Shown here: positions 1 to 11,704 of the stretch, in pieces
Position numbering within the stretch: position 1 is the stretch's first letter
Layout of the letters: each line of letters starts with the position of its first letter
Assembly: GCA_902728285.1 (NCBI GenBank)
Contig: CACVBU010000886.1
Span: forward strand, 55,315 to 119,314
DNA from: Clytia hemisphaerica
Lineage: Eukaryota > Cnidaria > Hydrozoa > Leptothecata > Clytiidae
Direction: 5' to 3'
Length of the DNA stretch: 64,000 nt
Translations under genes and position numbers: made by a program
Notes under the pieces: model-generated
What the model was told of the DNA's origin: nothing
The model's database searches: none
Seen by the model: only the letters and a program-made list of their open reading frames with translations

Positions 1-359
1 ACAATTTTTTCCAATTTTATCGAAAAATTTGAAAAATCCCTAGGAAAATGAAAGAAATTTGTCCAAAAAAGGGCAAAACCGCGAAAATTCCAGAATGGAA
101 AAAACCGCGAGAATTAGAACCCGCGAAATGCAATCTTTCGGATATTTTTTTTCGACCGCGAAAATTAGTTATTAATTCCAATAAGGTAGGTAGGGTCAGA
201 GAAAACGAAATTGAACGTATTAAATTAAAACTGTTTTTGACCAATCAAATCGTTAAAAACAGATCAGGTATCGTCAAAAAACAGGCCATTCAATTTGAAC
301 AATCTTTTAAAACCATAATTACTAATTGACTGAAATTTGTTTTCCTTTCTTAAATTTAG
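1..359. other. Intron of the WRAP73-like gene with short dispersed repeat
   Basis: Sequence upstream of the first recognisable WRAP73-like exon. It carries several copies of a short motif resembling CCGCGAAAATT (about 75-170). A 93-codon open frame here is lysine/arginine-rich repeat translation with no recognisable domain, so I treat it as intron plus repeat. It ends in a splice acceptor (TTTAG, 355-359). Confidence 0.5.
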
Positions 360-3300
360 GTTCGTCTCTTGAACAACGTTACGTGGAAATCTATTTGTGA
401 ATTTCAACACCCTCCTAAAATAACCAACCCGCATACAGTAAGCACTTTACTCTTTGAATGCTGTCAATCGAGCTTTTTGATGGCGCTGCCAGTAAAATTT
501 GAACCCCCTTTTTAAATGTTTTAAATTCGCGGGAATCATGCGCATTGAATCTTTTGAAATTATGGAGAATTTTTAACAAAGCCTTCAAAGTTTGATGATC
601 AGGAGAAAAAAACCCGTTTTGTACTGTTAGAGCAAACTCTAAAAATTGAAATTTTTGTTTTCTGAAGTATGTTATGATGAATGGGTTGATTTCTTTTTGA
701 TTTTCATTCGAAATGTTTTATTTCAGACGATCTATTTGGAGATTGAGAAAAAGAATGTCTTGTTACCTTGGGAAACAGAGCCAGGGACTTCACGCTCACA
801 GCCGAGTCATTGTAAGTCTCCTATTGTTTGCTATTTTGTGGTTTTTCGTTATAAAATTCCGTTACATTACTTAGTATACAGTGCTGCGAAATTTCTGCCT
901 TTAAACCTTTCGTGCATCTTGCTCTCCCCCTAAACAAACTCTTTTGAAATATTTATCTTATCAACTTAAAATTTTGCGCATGTGTACCATAATTCACATT
1001 GACATCTTTGCTGTAAATTTTGACATCATTGATGACGTAATAAACCAATGAACTGGAATACACAACATCATTATCATGCCATCATTATTTTAATTTGTCG
1101 AAAATCGCTTCCTTCCACCTCAATTTATTTTCACTTTAATTTTTTGCTCAAAAGATAATAAAAAGGCAAAATAAAATACCAATTCACATTACTAAAGTTA
1201 CCTCGGTTCTAAAATGTTCAATAAACGCCCCTTCTTTAAAACGCCCACTTCGAATAAACGCCCCTCTTAAAAATCAAAAATTTTCGAAGTAAAACTGTAG
1301 AAGGTTGTTGCTGTTTTCAGTTATCCAAAGGGTATGTACTCTAGTTGTCAGTGCAAACCGAATTATAACCAAATAAAAATTACTAAAGAAATCATATTAA
1401 ACAATTTACCTTAGTAAAATTCGCTTGGTAAAAGTGATTTATTTTGAAAATTAACATTCAAACCTTTAAATGAAATAATAGACAAATTACATCAAAGAAC
1501 TGGTGACCACTGATAGCATGCTGTGAAAACAGCAACAACCTTCTACAGAATAAAAACGTAAATTCAGTTTTCTATCCCTGGTAAGGAAAGTCATGTTTCG
1601 TCAGGATCTGATTTGGATAATTTTTCTCTCGATTTGTTATAACTTATAACAAATTGTCGATTTGTTATAACTTACAACAAATTGTCCATTTTGTTTTAAT
1701 TCAATTGATTTACGTCGATGTGAGGAAGCTAGGCTATAAACTGAAGATAACCATTCTCTGCTGTTAAATCTGTCTAATCTGCTCAAGATTATCTTTCCAA
1801 TGATGTATAACTTTGCATTGCATGTTTTCTCATTCAAGAACAATGCATGAAAATGTGTTGATTGTAAATTTTTTTACAGTCTTTATCTCTTTAAGCGTAA
1901 TCTACTCTTACCTTATCGGGGAAAACTTCGTCGGGGAAAAGTGACGAATATTTTCCCCGACGAAAATTTTCCCCGGCGAAGTTTTCCCCGATAAGGTATA
2001 TAAACATTTCTTAACCTCAAACGGCTCATAATAATTCGTTCCATAGATGCTGTTCAAGACAAACCTTATCAATTGCCATCAATACGTCCAGATGCGGAGA
2101 AACCGAACCCGAAACTCGGAGTTGGTTCTGTTTCATTCAGTTATAACTCACATTACATGGCCACCAAGAATGGTAAGGCTATGTTTTCACCTCATTTTAC
2201 ATCATTTAACACTTTCTTAGATGCATTTACACCTTTGATGGACTGTCACCTTTTGTCGACGGTTCAAATTACTAATCTCTAGTCAACAACTCGATTCGAA
2301 CGTTCAAAAATCTAAAGTTAATTATAAAAAACATTATGGACTAGTCGACTTCAAAACTGGAGACACTTCCACGGGAAATCTAAGAGCAGTTAGCTTTCTG
2401 GTGAGTAAAAGAATAAGATATACTGAGATATATGTGATTCAAATCCACCATCATCGCATGCTTCATTTCAAGTCTTGCCATAGAATGATACCGACTGATA
2501 GTAAATTTTTTGAACGATGAGAGTTGTAGAATCAAGGCTTTTCAATTGACCGCCAGACAATATAACTTCAATCTTCATCCTTCCTTACTTACTTCCTTAC
2601 ATCTTAATCAAATAATCAATTTGTGGTGGAGGGGGGGGTTTAGTGTGAACCCGAGTAATGTCTAATAGGAGCATTGAATTTACTTGGAAGGTTGTAATGT
2701 GTATTTTGTACTTTCTAGACAATATGCCAAACGTATTATGGGTATGGGATTTGAGAAGCTTGAAATTGGTCAGTCTTTTGGTACAATGTCACGCCATTAA
2801 AGGTATTTAACTTTTGGTGTTTACATTAGTATTGGATAATTATTGTTGTAAGCAGGTGTAAGTGTCCTCGTACTCTTGTTAAAGTTTCTTGTTACACTAA
2901 GTGAAAGAGAAAATTATCTTGAAGAGATGATTGATTTCTTTAATCTTGACAATGAAAATTTGAAATTCCTAGAGTTTTTTAAAAGGGTTTTTGAATCGAA
3001 ATTCTTTAGGTTTCAGATACTTCTAACAAACCAGTTGTATTTTCATTGTTTCAGCTTTCTCTTGGGATCCAAAAGAAATCCGTTTGGCTTTATGTGCTGG
3101 TACCAACAAACTGTACATGTGGTCATTAGCTGGTTGTTTGGCTGTTGAGGTGCCTGGTGAAGGTCAGTCTCCTTATATTAATTATCCTCCTTGCTTATAG
3201 AGATCCGGTTCCATTACCAAGGTCATCTGCTAATATCATTATAATATATTGAAACATCCTTTGTAACATAATAGTCAACAATTACTGTTAAGATATGAAG

Positions 3301-3545
3301 TTACTCGGTTTAATTCGAGGTTACGTGGGTTTTACGCCGGCCCTTATTACGCTATCGACGAAAAAATACGAATTTCCTCAGGATTTTATCAGGAAATTAG
3401 GGCAATAGATGGATCCATCTTTGTTTTTTTAGGTGATATAGCAGTGACCAGTTTGACTTGGCATGAATCTGGTGATTCCATCTTATTGGCAAGTAAAGAT
3501 CAAATGTGTATGTGTTTCTTGACAAACCCTGAAGACAGCATGTAA
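360..3545 (+). CDS. WRAP73: WRAP73-like WD-repeat protein, C-terminal six exons (partial)
   Basis: Six exons read by splice consensus and phase: 360-437, 727-811, 2047-2172, 2719-2802, 3055-3162 and 3433-3545, stop TAA 3543-3545. Every junction keeps the frame (phases 0,1,1,1,1). They encode the last 197 residues; the N-terminal exons lie before the window. Recognised from WRAP73 (WDR8) landmarks: RLLNNVTWK, then [48 protein letters not shown] and [20 protein letters not shown]. These are WD-repeat blades of the C-terminal beta-propeller. WRAP73 is known as a centrosome/spindle-pole protein acting with SSX2IP-type partners and in ciliogenesis; the role here is inferred by family. Possible poly(A) signal AATAAA at 4228-4233. 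The introns carry an inverted-repeat element (1295-1548) and a hairpin (1910-1997). Confidence 0.9.
1295..1548. mobile_element. MITE-like element with 25-bp perfect terminal inverted repeats
   Basis: 1295-1320 (CTGTAGAAGGTTGTTGCTGT...) is the exact reverse complement, over 25 bases, of 1524-1548. The ~200-bp interior is AT-rich and non-coding. It lies in the WRAP73-like intron 727-811/2047-2172. No target duplication was settled. Confidence 0.7.
1910..1997. repeat. 88-bp near-perfect hairpin in WRAP73-like intron
   Basis: Left arm from 1910 (ACCTTATCGGGGAAAACTTC...) and right arm ending 1997 (...GAAGTTTTCCCCGATAAGGT) pair over about 31 bp with one mismatch. Inner CCCCGACGAAAA-type repeats extend the pairing. 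It ends 49 bp before the acceptor of exon 2047-2172. Confidence 0.75.
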
Positions 3546-5204
3546 GAAAGTCAATCGACAGCTGTGGTGAGAAAAGTATTTACTTTTATTTTGCCTTGGT
3601 TGCCATGGTGTAATTAATACCAAAATTAGGAATACGTCAACGCACCAAAAAAAAATAAACATACGTTGACAATGTGATACACTATCCAATAATCAAGACA
3701 CACTGTTACATGAAAATGGTGATTGAAATTATTGGATATTATGGTGTGTTTTCCTGGTGAATTACGAGGAATCATAATTTGCAACCAAATTTGAACTTTC
3801 AATCAGTGAATGGATGGTTATTTTACCGAAGATTTTCAAGGAAAGAATATCTTTCATGAATCACAAGATAAAACCTTATTTTGCAGAAACCACTTGCAAT
3901 TAAAAATAGCAAGATTACTACTAGACTGTTATTACTATAGCTCCACTGGGAGACATGCAGATTCGATTTTTATTGTTATATTTATTTATATGAAAATACT
4001 TTTGTTAGTTAGCGTTTTGTAAAATATTATTTTTTTCTTATTGTATATAAAATTATGTAAGTAAAATACAGAAGAAGTAAATGGAAAATGAATGAATTTT
4101 AAAGTCAAAGTTCACCGATGTAGATCACCATGTGTCACTACAAAAGTTTGAGAATATCGTTATCGTGATTTCTTCAGCAACCAAATTTCAAACTTGTTAC
4201 ATTTTTCACTTTTTAGTGTTTTTGTGCAATAAAAAAAAGGTTAGCCTGGATATTTAAATTCAAAGTTTTAGAAAAAAAGAAACAAGAGAGACAGATTTTT
4301 TAAGTGATTCCAAGTCTGATGCAAATAAAAAAGTCTGATACAGTCTGTAATTGGGCCTCTGTTGATAAGAAGAATCTCAAATCTTTGAAGACGATCACAA
4401 TGAAAATCCATCTATATACTGTCTAAAGAATAACACAAAAAAACGAGGGTATCGTTCAACTTTATTAAATTAAATCTTTATTTTACAAACTTTTTTCGAC
4501 TTTTTTCTATTTGGTAACATTCCACTCTCGAAAATATTTTCAACAAGCATAAAACCGATGTCTAATTCAAACTCTACAGTTTCAGCCGTTTTTGTCTCCG
4601 CTGTAGATTATATTGAGACAGACTTTGCATATTTTTTTAAAGTAAAACGGCAACTGAAAATTGAGTAATGTCAAAAGTATAGGGAAATATGTTATATAAA
4701 GCGGCTTCCTAAAAGAAACCGCAATTTTTCAATAACTTTCTCGACTATAAAAACTGGTTTAAAATATTTCAAGCGAATTCAAATTAAAGAGTAGAACAAA
4801 GAACACTTTTACTTCAGTATACTTAGTCTGAATCGCAGACCTCTACAAAACCATAGGTAGTAGAGGTCTGCTTAATGATCTACCAACCGCTTTCCGGTTC
4901 GCAAAGGAAATCTTGGCGAGTAATTTGATTGACATTGATGTGCGCGCAAAAACGATCGTTTCGAACGTTTTCAATGGAATGTTTACATTTGAAATTCGAA
5001 TCCCAGACCAGAAAAACAAAACAGAAAAAAGATAAAAAACAATCTGATGCGCGCATTATGTACAGTCTGTAGATTTATTTTTGACTTTTGCTTTTATAAG
5101 ATATCTGGTCTGTAACTTTATCAAAACTTTTCCATCAGCTCTTCGGTCGAAGCTCAAAAAATACAAATATGAACACAAATATGGCGCGCCAAAGCGGAAA
5201 TAAA
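3546..5204. other. 3' UTR and intergenic stretch after WRAP73-like gene
   Basis: No coding exon seen. It holds the likely 3' UTR (AATAAA at 4228-4233) and AT-rich spacer. A small hairpin has 12-bp arms at 4835-4846 and 4860-4871 (GCAGACCTCTAC and its complement). Confidence 0.5.
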
Positions 5205-6258
5205 TACTATCTTTTTAAAACAATACTATCTTCGTTTAAAACATACTATCTTTGTTGTAAACATACTATCTTCGATTAAAACATACTATTTTCGTTCAAA
5301 AAATACTATTTTCGTTGAAAAAATACTATTTCCGTTTGAAAAAATACTATTTCCGTTTGAAAAAATACTATTCTCGTTTAAAACATACTATCTTCGTTTA
5401 AAAACATACTATCTTTTGTAATGATACTATCTTTTTTTAAACAATACTATCTATTTTAAAACAGTCTGGAAACGAGGTTGGCACGTCTTGCCTCGCTCAT
5501 TTTAAAGTTTGCATGACCCGCGCATGGTGGGACGGCGGGACCATGCTTGCTGGATGGAAAGAACAACATGCTTTATATGGAAATGGCGGAACAGAAAGTC
5601 CAAAATGTGGTGAAAACACCACTGTTTTGGTTTTGATCTCAATGTTAAAATTTCTTGAGTAAATTCCTTTCTTCGCGTTCTAAGTGTCCTATCCGAGACT
5701 CCAATAAGATCAGCAATTTCCTTCCATTTGAACCCTATTGTTTTTAGTGCAAGGACTTGGTCTTCGTTGATATCTTTCAATGGTCTGCCACGAGTAGCCA
5801 TTTTACTGTCAGTCAGGTCAGATCTTGTAGGGAGCCGGAAGCCATCTTGTTATGTTGGTCCTGCATGTGGGCGGATGATAAATGATAAACACGAAAAACC
5901 AACGCCCATTACACGCCCCTCAAAATGAAAATTACACAAATTTGAATAATCGAGGCAACCTATATTCGAAAAAAGATAGTATTTTTTAAAAATATAGTAT
6001 TTTTTTAAAAGATAGTATTTTTTAAACGAAGATAGTATGTTTACAACAAAGATAGTATTGTTTTAAAAAGATAGTATGAAAGATAGTAAAAATAGTATTA
6101 TTTTTTAAAGATACTATGTTTTAAACGAAAATAGTATTTTTTAAGCAAAAAATAGTATGTTTTAAAAAAGATAGTATGTTTTAAACGAAGATAGTATGTT
6201 TTTAAAAAAAAAAGATAGTATGTTTTAAACGAAGATAGTATTGTTTTAAAAAGATATA
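5205..6258. mobile_element. Foldback element with satellite-like tandem arms
   Basis: The left arm (about 5205-5464) is a tandem array of a ~20-bp unit like ATACTATCTTCGTTTAAAAC, roughly a dozen copies. The right arm (about 5970-6258) is an array of the reverse complement (GTTTTAAACGAAGATAGTAT), again about a dozen copies with drift (TTCG, TTTG, TTCC variants). The ~500-bp centre (5465-5969) includes an HTH-like coding fragment on the minus strand (5502-5801). The arms could fold into a very long imperfect hairpin. I interpret it as a foldback-type transposon; its superfamily is unknown. Confidence 0.75.
5502..5801 (-). pseudogene. Helix-turn-helix N-terminal fragment inside foldback element
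   Basis: A 99-codon frame starting at ATG 5801 (minus). Its first ~45 residues look like a resolvase/transposase-type helix-turn-helix: MATRGRPLKDINEDQVLALK, then KWKEIADLIGVSDRTLR. Open frames with this kind of start are common in cnidarian transposon proteins that continue into an integrase-like catalytic region. Here the frame runs into unrelated sequence after about residue 50 and no catalytic domain follows, so I read it as a captured or decayed 5' fragment. Whether it is transcribed cannot be seen. Confidence 0.4.
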
Positions 6259-6930
6259 CACATAAGTGAAAGAAAACAACCAGAAATACTCCAATCTCTT
6301 CAAAAAATTGGAGCTAAGTACCTGAAAAGATACAAAGGCCACACAGTATTAAAAAGTGAAATGCCAAAGCTGAAGAAAAGTTCTTTGTTTGTTTTAACAT
6401 TTAAAGGCCCTTGTTGAAGGAACAACAACACTCCCTTTTGTAGAATCATAAAGAACTAATGTCAGAAATATTCAACAATATGACCCCCAAAATGTACTGT
6501 ATATACATAACTAAAATACCTTGAGATAATCTGCAACATATCTGTCGAACTGACAAAACAATTATCTGGAGCCAAAGTGATCAACGAATCCAGTGTGGTA
6601 AAAAATTATACACTCATGCAAGTCCAAATTAAAGCATCAAAATGTAGTTTTATGAAGCAAAATTTTGTTGGTGCACACAGAAGATACATCAAGGCACTTA
6701 AATTCAATAAATCTAATTTCTCATCTTTTACAAAATCTCCACATTAAACAAGAAAGGAGGAAGAAAAACAAGCAAACTTCCTTCCGCCTACTTTTTTTTC
6801 AAAATCCAAATATATTTTCCAATCTATGATTTGGTGCCTCACAGAAAATTTAAACATTACGTAATGTTATATTTGTAGACACTCGCCAGCTAAAAATGTC
6901 TTTAGCCGTATATCGGCTAAAGGCGGCAAA
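6259..6930. other. AT-rich intergenic sequence
   Basis: Nothing coding recognised. It lies between the foldback element and the target-site duplication of the retrotransposon. Confidence 0.4.
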
Positions 6931-6942
6931 TCTCTGGACAAA
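6931..6942 (+). repeat. Target-site duplication, left copy
   Basis: TCTCTGGACAAA. The same 12 bases occur on the minus strand at 17504-17493, immediately after the poly(A) of the 3' half-element, so this pair marks the ends of one retrotransposon insertion. The bases on either side differ (TAAATC here, GGAAAT there). Confidence 0.85.
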
Positions 6943-9025
6943 TAAATCATAAATCTCCGAGCATTGTTTAACAAGATGGCGGACGGAGCTGTGTAGAAGC
7001 AAAACAACAACATTGATATACTTGAAGTTTTCGTTCAGACGTATGTACAACTTCAGAGTTCTTCGTATTGTGTTATACTGTTATCTCCAGCTACAATGAC
7101 AAGCATATCTCGTGAAAATTCAAACAAAAACAATGAACCAAACCAAAACAAATTAGCATTTTCATCACCCCCACCTGCACTGGACGCTGCCTATGGATAT
7201 TCACCCAACGTCCCCCCACCTGAAGTCCATCATCAAGCACCAAGTCAACCTAGACATTTTGTTAAAAAGACTTTACTCAAACCTGGTGAAAGCTTTTTCA
7301 ATATCTTGCCAAACAGAACGACTGAAACCCCAATTCTAAATGAGACATTATCTACAAAGATACTACCAGACTCGCAATCACAAACGCTTCAAGTCAATAC
7401 ACAGCAACATTTTCCTTGTGACCTTTGTGATCGAACGTTCACTACAAAATCAGGGAGAACAAACCACAGAAAAAAATGCAAAAGTTTAAGCAGTGCCAAT
7501 CAACCACCACCGCCACCACCACTACCACCTCCTGCCCCAGCATTGACCGTGTCGCCCCCAGCCAGCACCTCAGATCTAATCGAGCCCTCTCGGAACAACC
7601 AAACCATCAACCAAGGGCCAACCTTACAAACCACATCAATTCAAAACAAACCTGAAAATACCGAACCTAGAAACCAAATTTGGGGACTTCATACAAAAGA
7701 CGATTTACTTCAAGTAATAAACTCTTGCTATGAGGAGATTGTTTTTTTTCGCAAGAATCTTTTTCTCCTCCCATCTGGCAGAACCGGTAAAGAGTACATA
7801 AATGAAATGATAAAACTTATAACCTACTGGAACCAAAACTCAAAAGACTTATCTAACATTTCGGCAAAGATGCTCATGTGTATGCCTGCTCTTCTGCTCC
7901 AGAAGCCACATCAACGCTCAAAAAGCAAAGAGCACACAACAGATTTAGATAGAAGACTGACTGCATGGAAAGATGGTGACTTTGATAAATTAATGAGAGA
8001 AGCCAGAGAAATCCAATCACGTATGAAAAACTCCCAAAAGCAATCTGCCTTTTCAATCACAAAGGAATTCACAAAACACATGCTTCGAGGCAATATTCAA
8101 GCAGCACTTAGACTTTTAGAAAACTCGTGATCCAAAGGAATTCTTGACCTTGATACCAACACTAAAACCATTCTTCGTGACCTTCACCCTTTCAGTTTGG
8201 AGCCAGAGCCAGACGTCTTACGAAATGCAGATATCATTGAAATCGATCCAATTGTTTATGAACAAATAGACAGTTGTGCCATACTCTCTGCTGCTTTAAA
8301 AACTAAAGGGGCTGCAGGCCCGTCAGGTATGGATGCTAATGGATGGTGCAGAATATTGGCGTCAAGAAACTATGGCAAAACCGGAGAGGACCTACGGACA
8401 AGCTTAGCTAACATGCTCAAGATACTATGTCGACATTCTATTAACCCTGAATCATCGGAAAGGGATCTTGAAGCTTTCCTCTCATGTCGTTTGATCCCCC
8501 TCGACAAAGATCCTGGGGTTAGACCCATCGGAATTGGGGAGGTGCTGCGTAGAATTTTTGGTAAAACTCTGATTTCAATTGTCAAGAACGATATTATGAA
8601 GGCTGCTGGCTCTCTCCAAGTATGTGCTGGCCAGAAAGCTGGTTGTGAAGCAGCAGTACATGCCATGCATACTATCTTTGAGGAAGAGGCTACGGATGCC
8701 ATACTTTTAGTAGATGCTTCAAATGCGTTCAATTCTTTAAACCGAAAATCTTTTCTACATAATATCAAATCGCTTTGCCCCGCTATTGCCACCTATGTAT
8801 CGAACTGTTACTCTAGAAAATCGAGACTTTTTGTTAGTGGTGGTATGGAAATCAGTTCAGAGGAAGGTACTACCCAAGGAGACCCCCTTGCAATGCCAAC
8901 CTATGCCATCGGTCTCCTTCCCTTACAAGAACTTATCCAGGAACAACTAGGAGAAGATCCCATCAAAAGTGTTGCCTTTGCAGATGATTTAGCTGGAGCT
9001 GGCAAATTGGCGAAGCGAGAAAAAT
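6943..9025 (+). mobile_element. 5' half of non-LTR retrotransposon split by inversion
   Basis: Runs from just after the 12-bp target duplication, through a ~150-bp 5' UTR, to the abrupt end of homology at about 9025 (CGAGAAAAAT). It encodes the zinc finger and most of the reverse transcriptase. The matching 3' half is at 17505-19153 on the opposite strand. Together they total about 3.7 kb. Confidence 0.85.
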
Positions 9026-9027
9026 AA
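7096..9027 (+). pseudogene. Retrotransposon ORF, N-terminal part: zinc finger and reverse transcriptase
   Basis: One reading frame from ATG 7096 interrupted by a single in-frame TGA at 8128-8130 (codon 345); it ends at TAA 9025-9027 where the element is broken. Residues ~105-130 form a C2HC-type finger (CDLCDRTF ... NHRKKC), followed by a proline-rich linker (PPPPPPLPPPAP). After the TGA, reverse transcriptase motifs are in order: GPSGMDANGW, RPIGIGEVLRRI, LLVDASNAFNSLNR, GTTQGDPLAMP and the catalytic FADD (about 8973-8984). Product: RNA-dependent DNA polymerase for target-primed reverse transcription. The TGA could be a CGA-to-TGA change. Missing here are the thumb, CCHC knuckle and endonuclease, which are all in the 17689-19149 piece. 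Confidence 0.85.
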
Positions 9028-9101
9028 CTACCTGCAGAGTCGTTTCACTGGTACAGTAAACGATGCTCTTTCTGATAACTTTTGACCTATAAAAGAAATT
9101 A

Positions 9102-10016
9102 TACAGTATATGGCCCCCAAAACGGAGGTTTTCATTAAAATGAAGATTCTGACTTGTAGATTTATCAGAATTAAACGATTTTTGTTTATTTTGAAAGAAT
9201 GATGGTTATACTTAAAAATGAGCATGTTTTTGCTGGTTTGAGACGGATTCAACATAACATATTTGCGTCTAAAGGAAATATTTGAACAGCAAAATTAGAT
9301 AAAAATTGCATATAACTCACACTAGCTCCTTGGATATTATGGTTATGAAAACGGGGTATAGGAAACTTTCTACACCTAATGCCGTTCAGAAAATGCAAAT
9401 ACATCTGTGACTTTAGAGGCTGGGTAAAAGATATAGCATCATCGATGGATATAGCATCATGAAGGTCAACCAGTATTTTGGAGCCCTAGAATCATCATTG
9501 ACAAAACCGAAAATTCTAAAATAATATGAGAAAAAGCAAAAAATCTTGGAATTCTATTCCTATCACCTTGAGTTATATAATAGTTCATAGTTTTTCCCCC
9601 TATTACCACTGGGCTTAATAATTTGATTTTAGCTACACCTCCGTTTTGGGGGCCCCAAACCTGCATTTTGACAACCAGGGGTATACTGTAAAAATTTTAT
9701 CAAATAAATTTATGCCCAAAACCCTCGAAATCATATTTCAAAACTATGGTCAAAATTTTGTATTCATATCTTAAAGATATCTCGAGAAATCACTAAAATT
9801 TCAAACCTCCGTTTTGGGGGCCATTAGAAAAAAGCTACCTATCTTTAAGCGGTTGAAAAATATTGTTGAAATTGAAAATTTTGAAAAAGAACTTCCAGGA
9901 AATAAAGTAGAGATGTTAAAGGTTCTCATGCAGCAAAAATATTTGTAAAATCTCTTTTCCACTAGATTTGAGAGAAATTTCAAATTTGATCGCCGTTTTG
10001 GGGGCCACATACTGTA
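9102..10016. mobile_element. TA-flanked DNA transposon relative (TACAGTA...TACTGTA)
   Basis: Ends TACAGTATATGGCCCCCAAA (9102) and ...GGGGGCCACATACTGTA (to 10016) are inverted repeats of about 24 bp. Further internal copies of CCGTTTTGGGGGCC lie near 9640 and 9810. Possible TA duplication, as in Tc1/mariner-type elements. No transposase frame. It begins ~77 bp right of the retrotransposon break at 9025. Confidence 0.65.
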
Positions 10017-10884
10017 GAGATTTCTTTTTTTTATTTGATAGCTTTTTTAAGCCAGTTTCAACATCCAAAGGACTTTTAGTGCGTTCAGCTACAGCTTAAC
10101 CGGCGTGCGACGCCGGGTACCGGCTAGTGTTTTGATATTGTGTTCTGTGTGTGGCGTGATTTCATATTTTTGATATGAAACGAATTAAGTCAACGACGAA
10201 TAATTATGCAAATTATGTGAGTTTACGTTATCCCTCGCCGCGAAATTTGAGTTGTCGTTGTTGTCAGTTGATAAGCTACCGAGTTTACTGTCCCTAAGCT
10301 AGTTATTCAGTCACAACTTAACCATCAGATTTATACAATTGACTGAATCAAACTAGCTTAGATTTCTAGGTTAGAGTAAGGCCTAAAAGCCTGGGACTGT
10401 ATATTATGTAGACAAATAAATCATAATTTCAAAAATGTATATTTCACCTTATCTTCTATAATTTCGTTAAGCCCAGACACCAATGTATTTCTATCAAGCA
10501 GCGAGTTATGCACTATTATCGCTCACATTTACCGGGTACTCATTTTGCCTAACAACACACCCCTCCCCGTACTTATGCAAACAGATGCAAACACCCTTAT
10601 ATGTATTACCTACCTTGTTTTTGTAGACCTTTTACGACAGTATAAAGAATACCTTAAGGAAGACATTTTGGCGGAAAGAAAATTCGCCAAATTCGCCAAA
10701 AAAAATTTCTGCCAAATATAAATTTATAGGTCATTCACCAAATTTAATTTTCTTTCAATTTAGTCTCTATTTCTCCTAAAAACCCTTTCTTCCTCTTTTT
10801 TAAAATATTGAACAAAAATCTTAATCGAAAATAGGACTTTATCCAAAAAATAGAACGTCACATTAGACTGTAGTTTATATTAAA
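10017..10884. other. Intergenic with short repeats
   Basis: No coding exon seen. It contains a palindromic GC-rich motif near 10100-10127 (ACCGGCGTGCGACGCCGG, then TACCGGCT). A short dispersed repeat at about 10376-10412 (AAAAGCCTGGGACTGT) is also present near 32640-32680. A TTCGCCAAATTCGCCAAA tract lies near 10680. Confidence 0.45.
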
Positions 10885-11149
10885 TGGGCTCTTCCAGAAA
10901 AAATCCGTTCATGGGGGGTGGAGGATGAATTGTCCAGGGGTATTGAAAAAATACCAAAAAATTGCAATGTCCAGGGGGTAAATTCCAATGTCCAGGGGTA
11001 ATTTTTTGTGTCCATGGGGTTGATTTAATGTTTGTCCAGGGGTATAACCCGTGTCCAGGGGGTTAAAAATCAAAATGTCCAGGGGTAATTCATGAAAAAA
11101 ATAATATATCCTCCACCCCCCATGAACGGATTTTTTCTGGGAGAGCCCA
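10885..11149. mobile_element. MITE with internal TGTCCAGGGG tandem repeats
   Basis: Inverted repeats of ~40 bp: TGGGCTCTTCCAGAAAAAAT at 10885 and ...TTTTTCTGGGAGAGCCCA to 11149, including CCGTTCATGGGGGGTGGAGG and its complement. The core holds about seven or eight copies of TGTCC(A)(G)GGGG(TA), one every 20-30 bp. Confidence 0.75.
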
Positions 11150-11472
11150 ATGAATTGATTTCAGTTTTTCTGTGTTAGGATAAATTAATTAAGTTGTTAA
11201 ATTCAGTTGCCTTTTGGTTAAAGATTATATATATATATACAAGAATCATTTAGTTTCGGGAACTACAATCGGGGACAAAAAAGAATGAAATAACACCTCA
11301 AAATTAACTTTTCCTCTGCCCCTACAGACGTGTCTTAGGCTAATCTACCTACAATGTGTAACCAACTTCCCAGCAACCTGAACCTCTTACCCGACATTGT
11401 ATAGAGTGGAGAGGGCTTTAAAGTCACGTGTTTCTATGATTATGCTCTGGATTGTATGTAGGTTTCAGAACA

Positions 11473-11704
11473 TACCTTACGTGGATAAATTTTGGCGTGG
11501 ATTTAATTTGGCGAATGCTCAATTTTGTAAAATTTGGCGGCGATTTAATTTGGCAAGTGGAAAGGTTTTAATCTCTGGTAAACTAAAAATCACGTGGTAT
11601 TTTAATAAGAAATGCATATTCTCCATAAAATTTATATCTTAAAAAAAATTCGTTAAATTTGTCACCAAATCTAATCCCCGCCACAATTTATCCACTTAAG
11701 GTAT
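11473..11704. mobile_element. Small MITE, TA-flanked (TACCTTA...TAAGGTA)
   Basis: Left TACCTTACGTGGATAAATTT and right ...AAATTTATCCACTTAAGGTA type ends are inverted (about 35 bp: TTGGCG(T)GGATTTAATTTGG against CCAAATCTAATCCCCGCCA). It sits just downstream (3') of the TSR/SUEL gene. Confidence 0.6.

Noticed and set aside
8370-8792. 140-codon minus-strand frame
   Set aside because: Antisense to the reverse transcriptase motifs of the 5' half-element.
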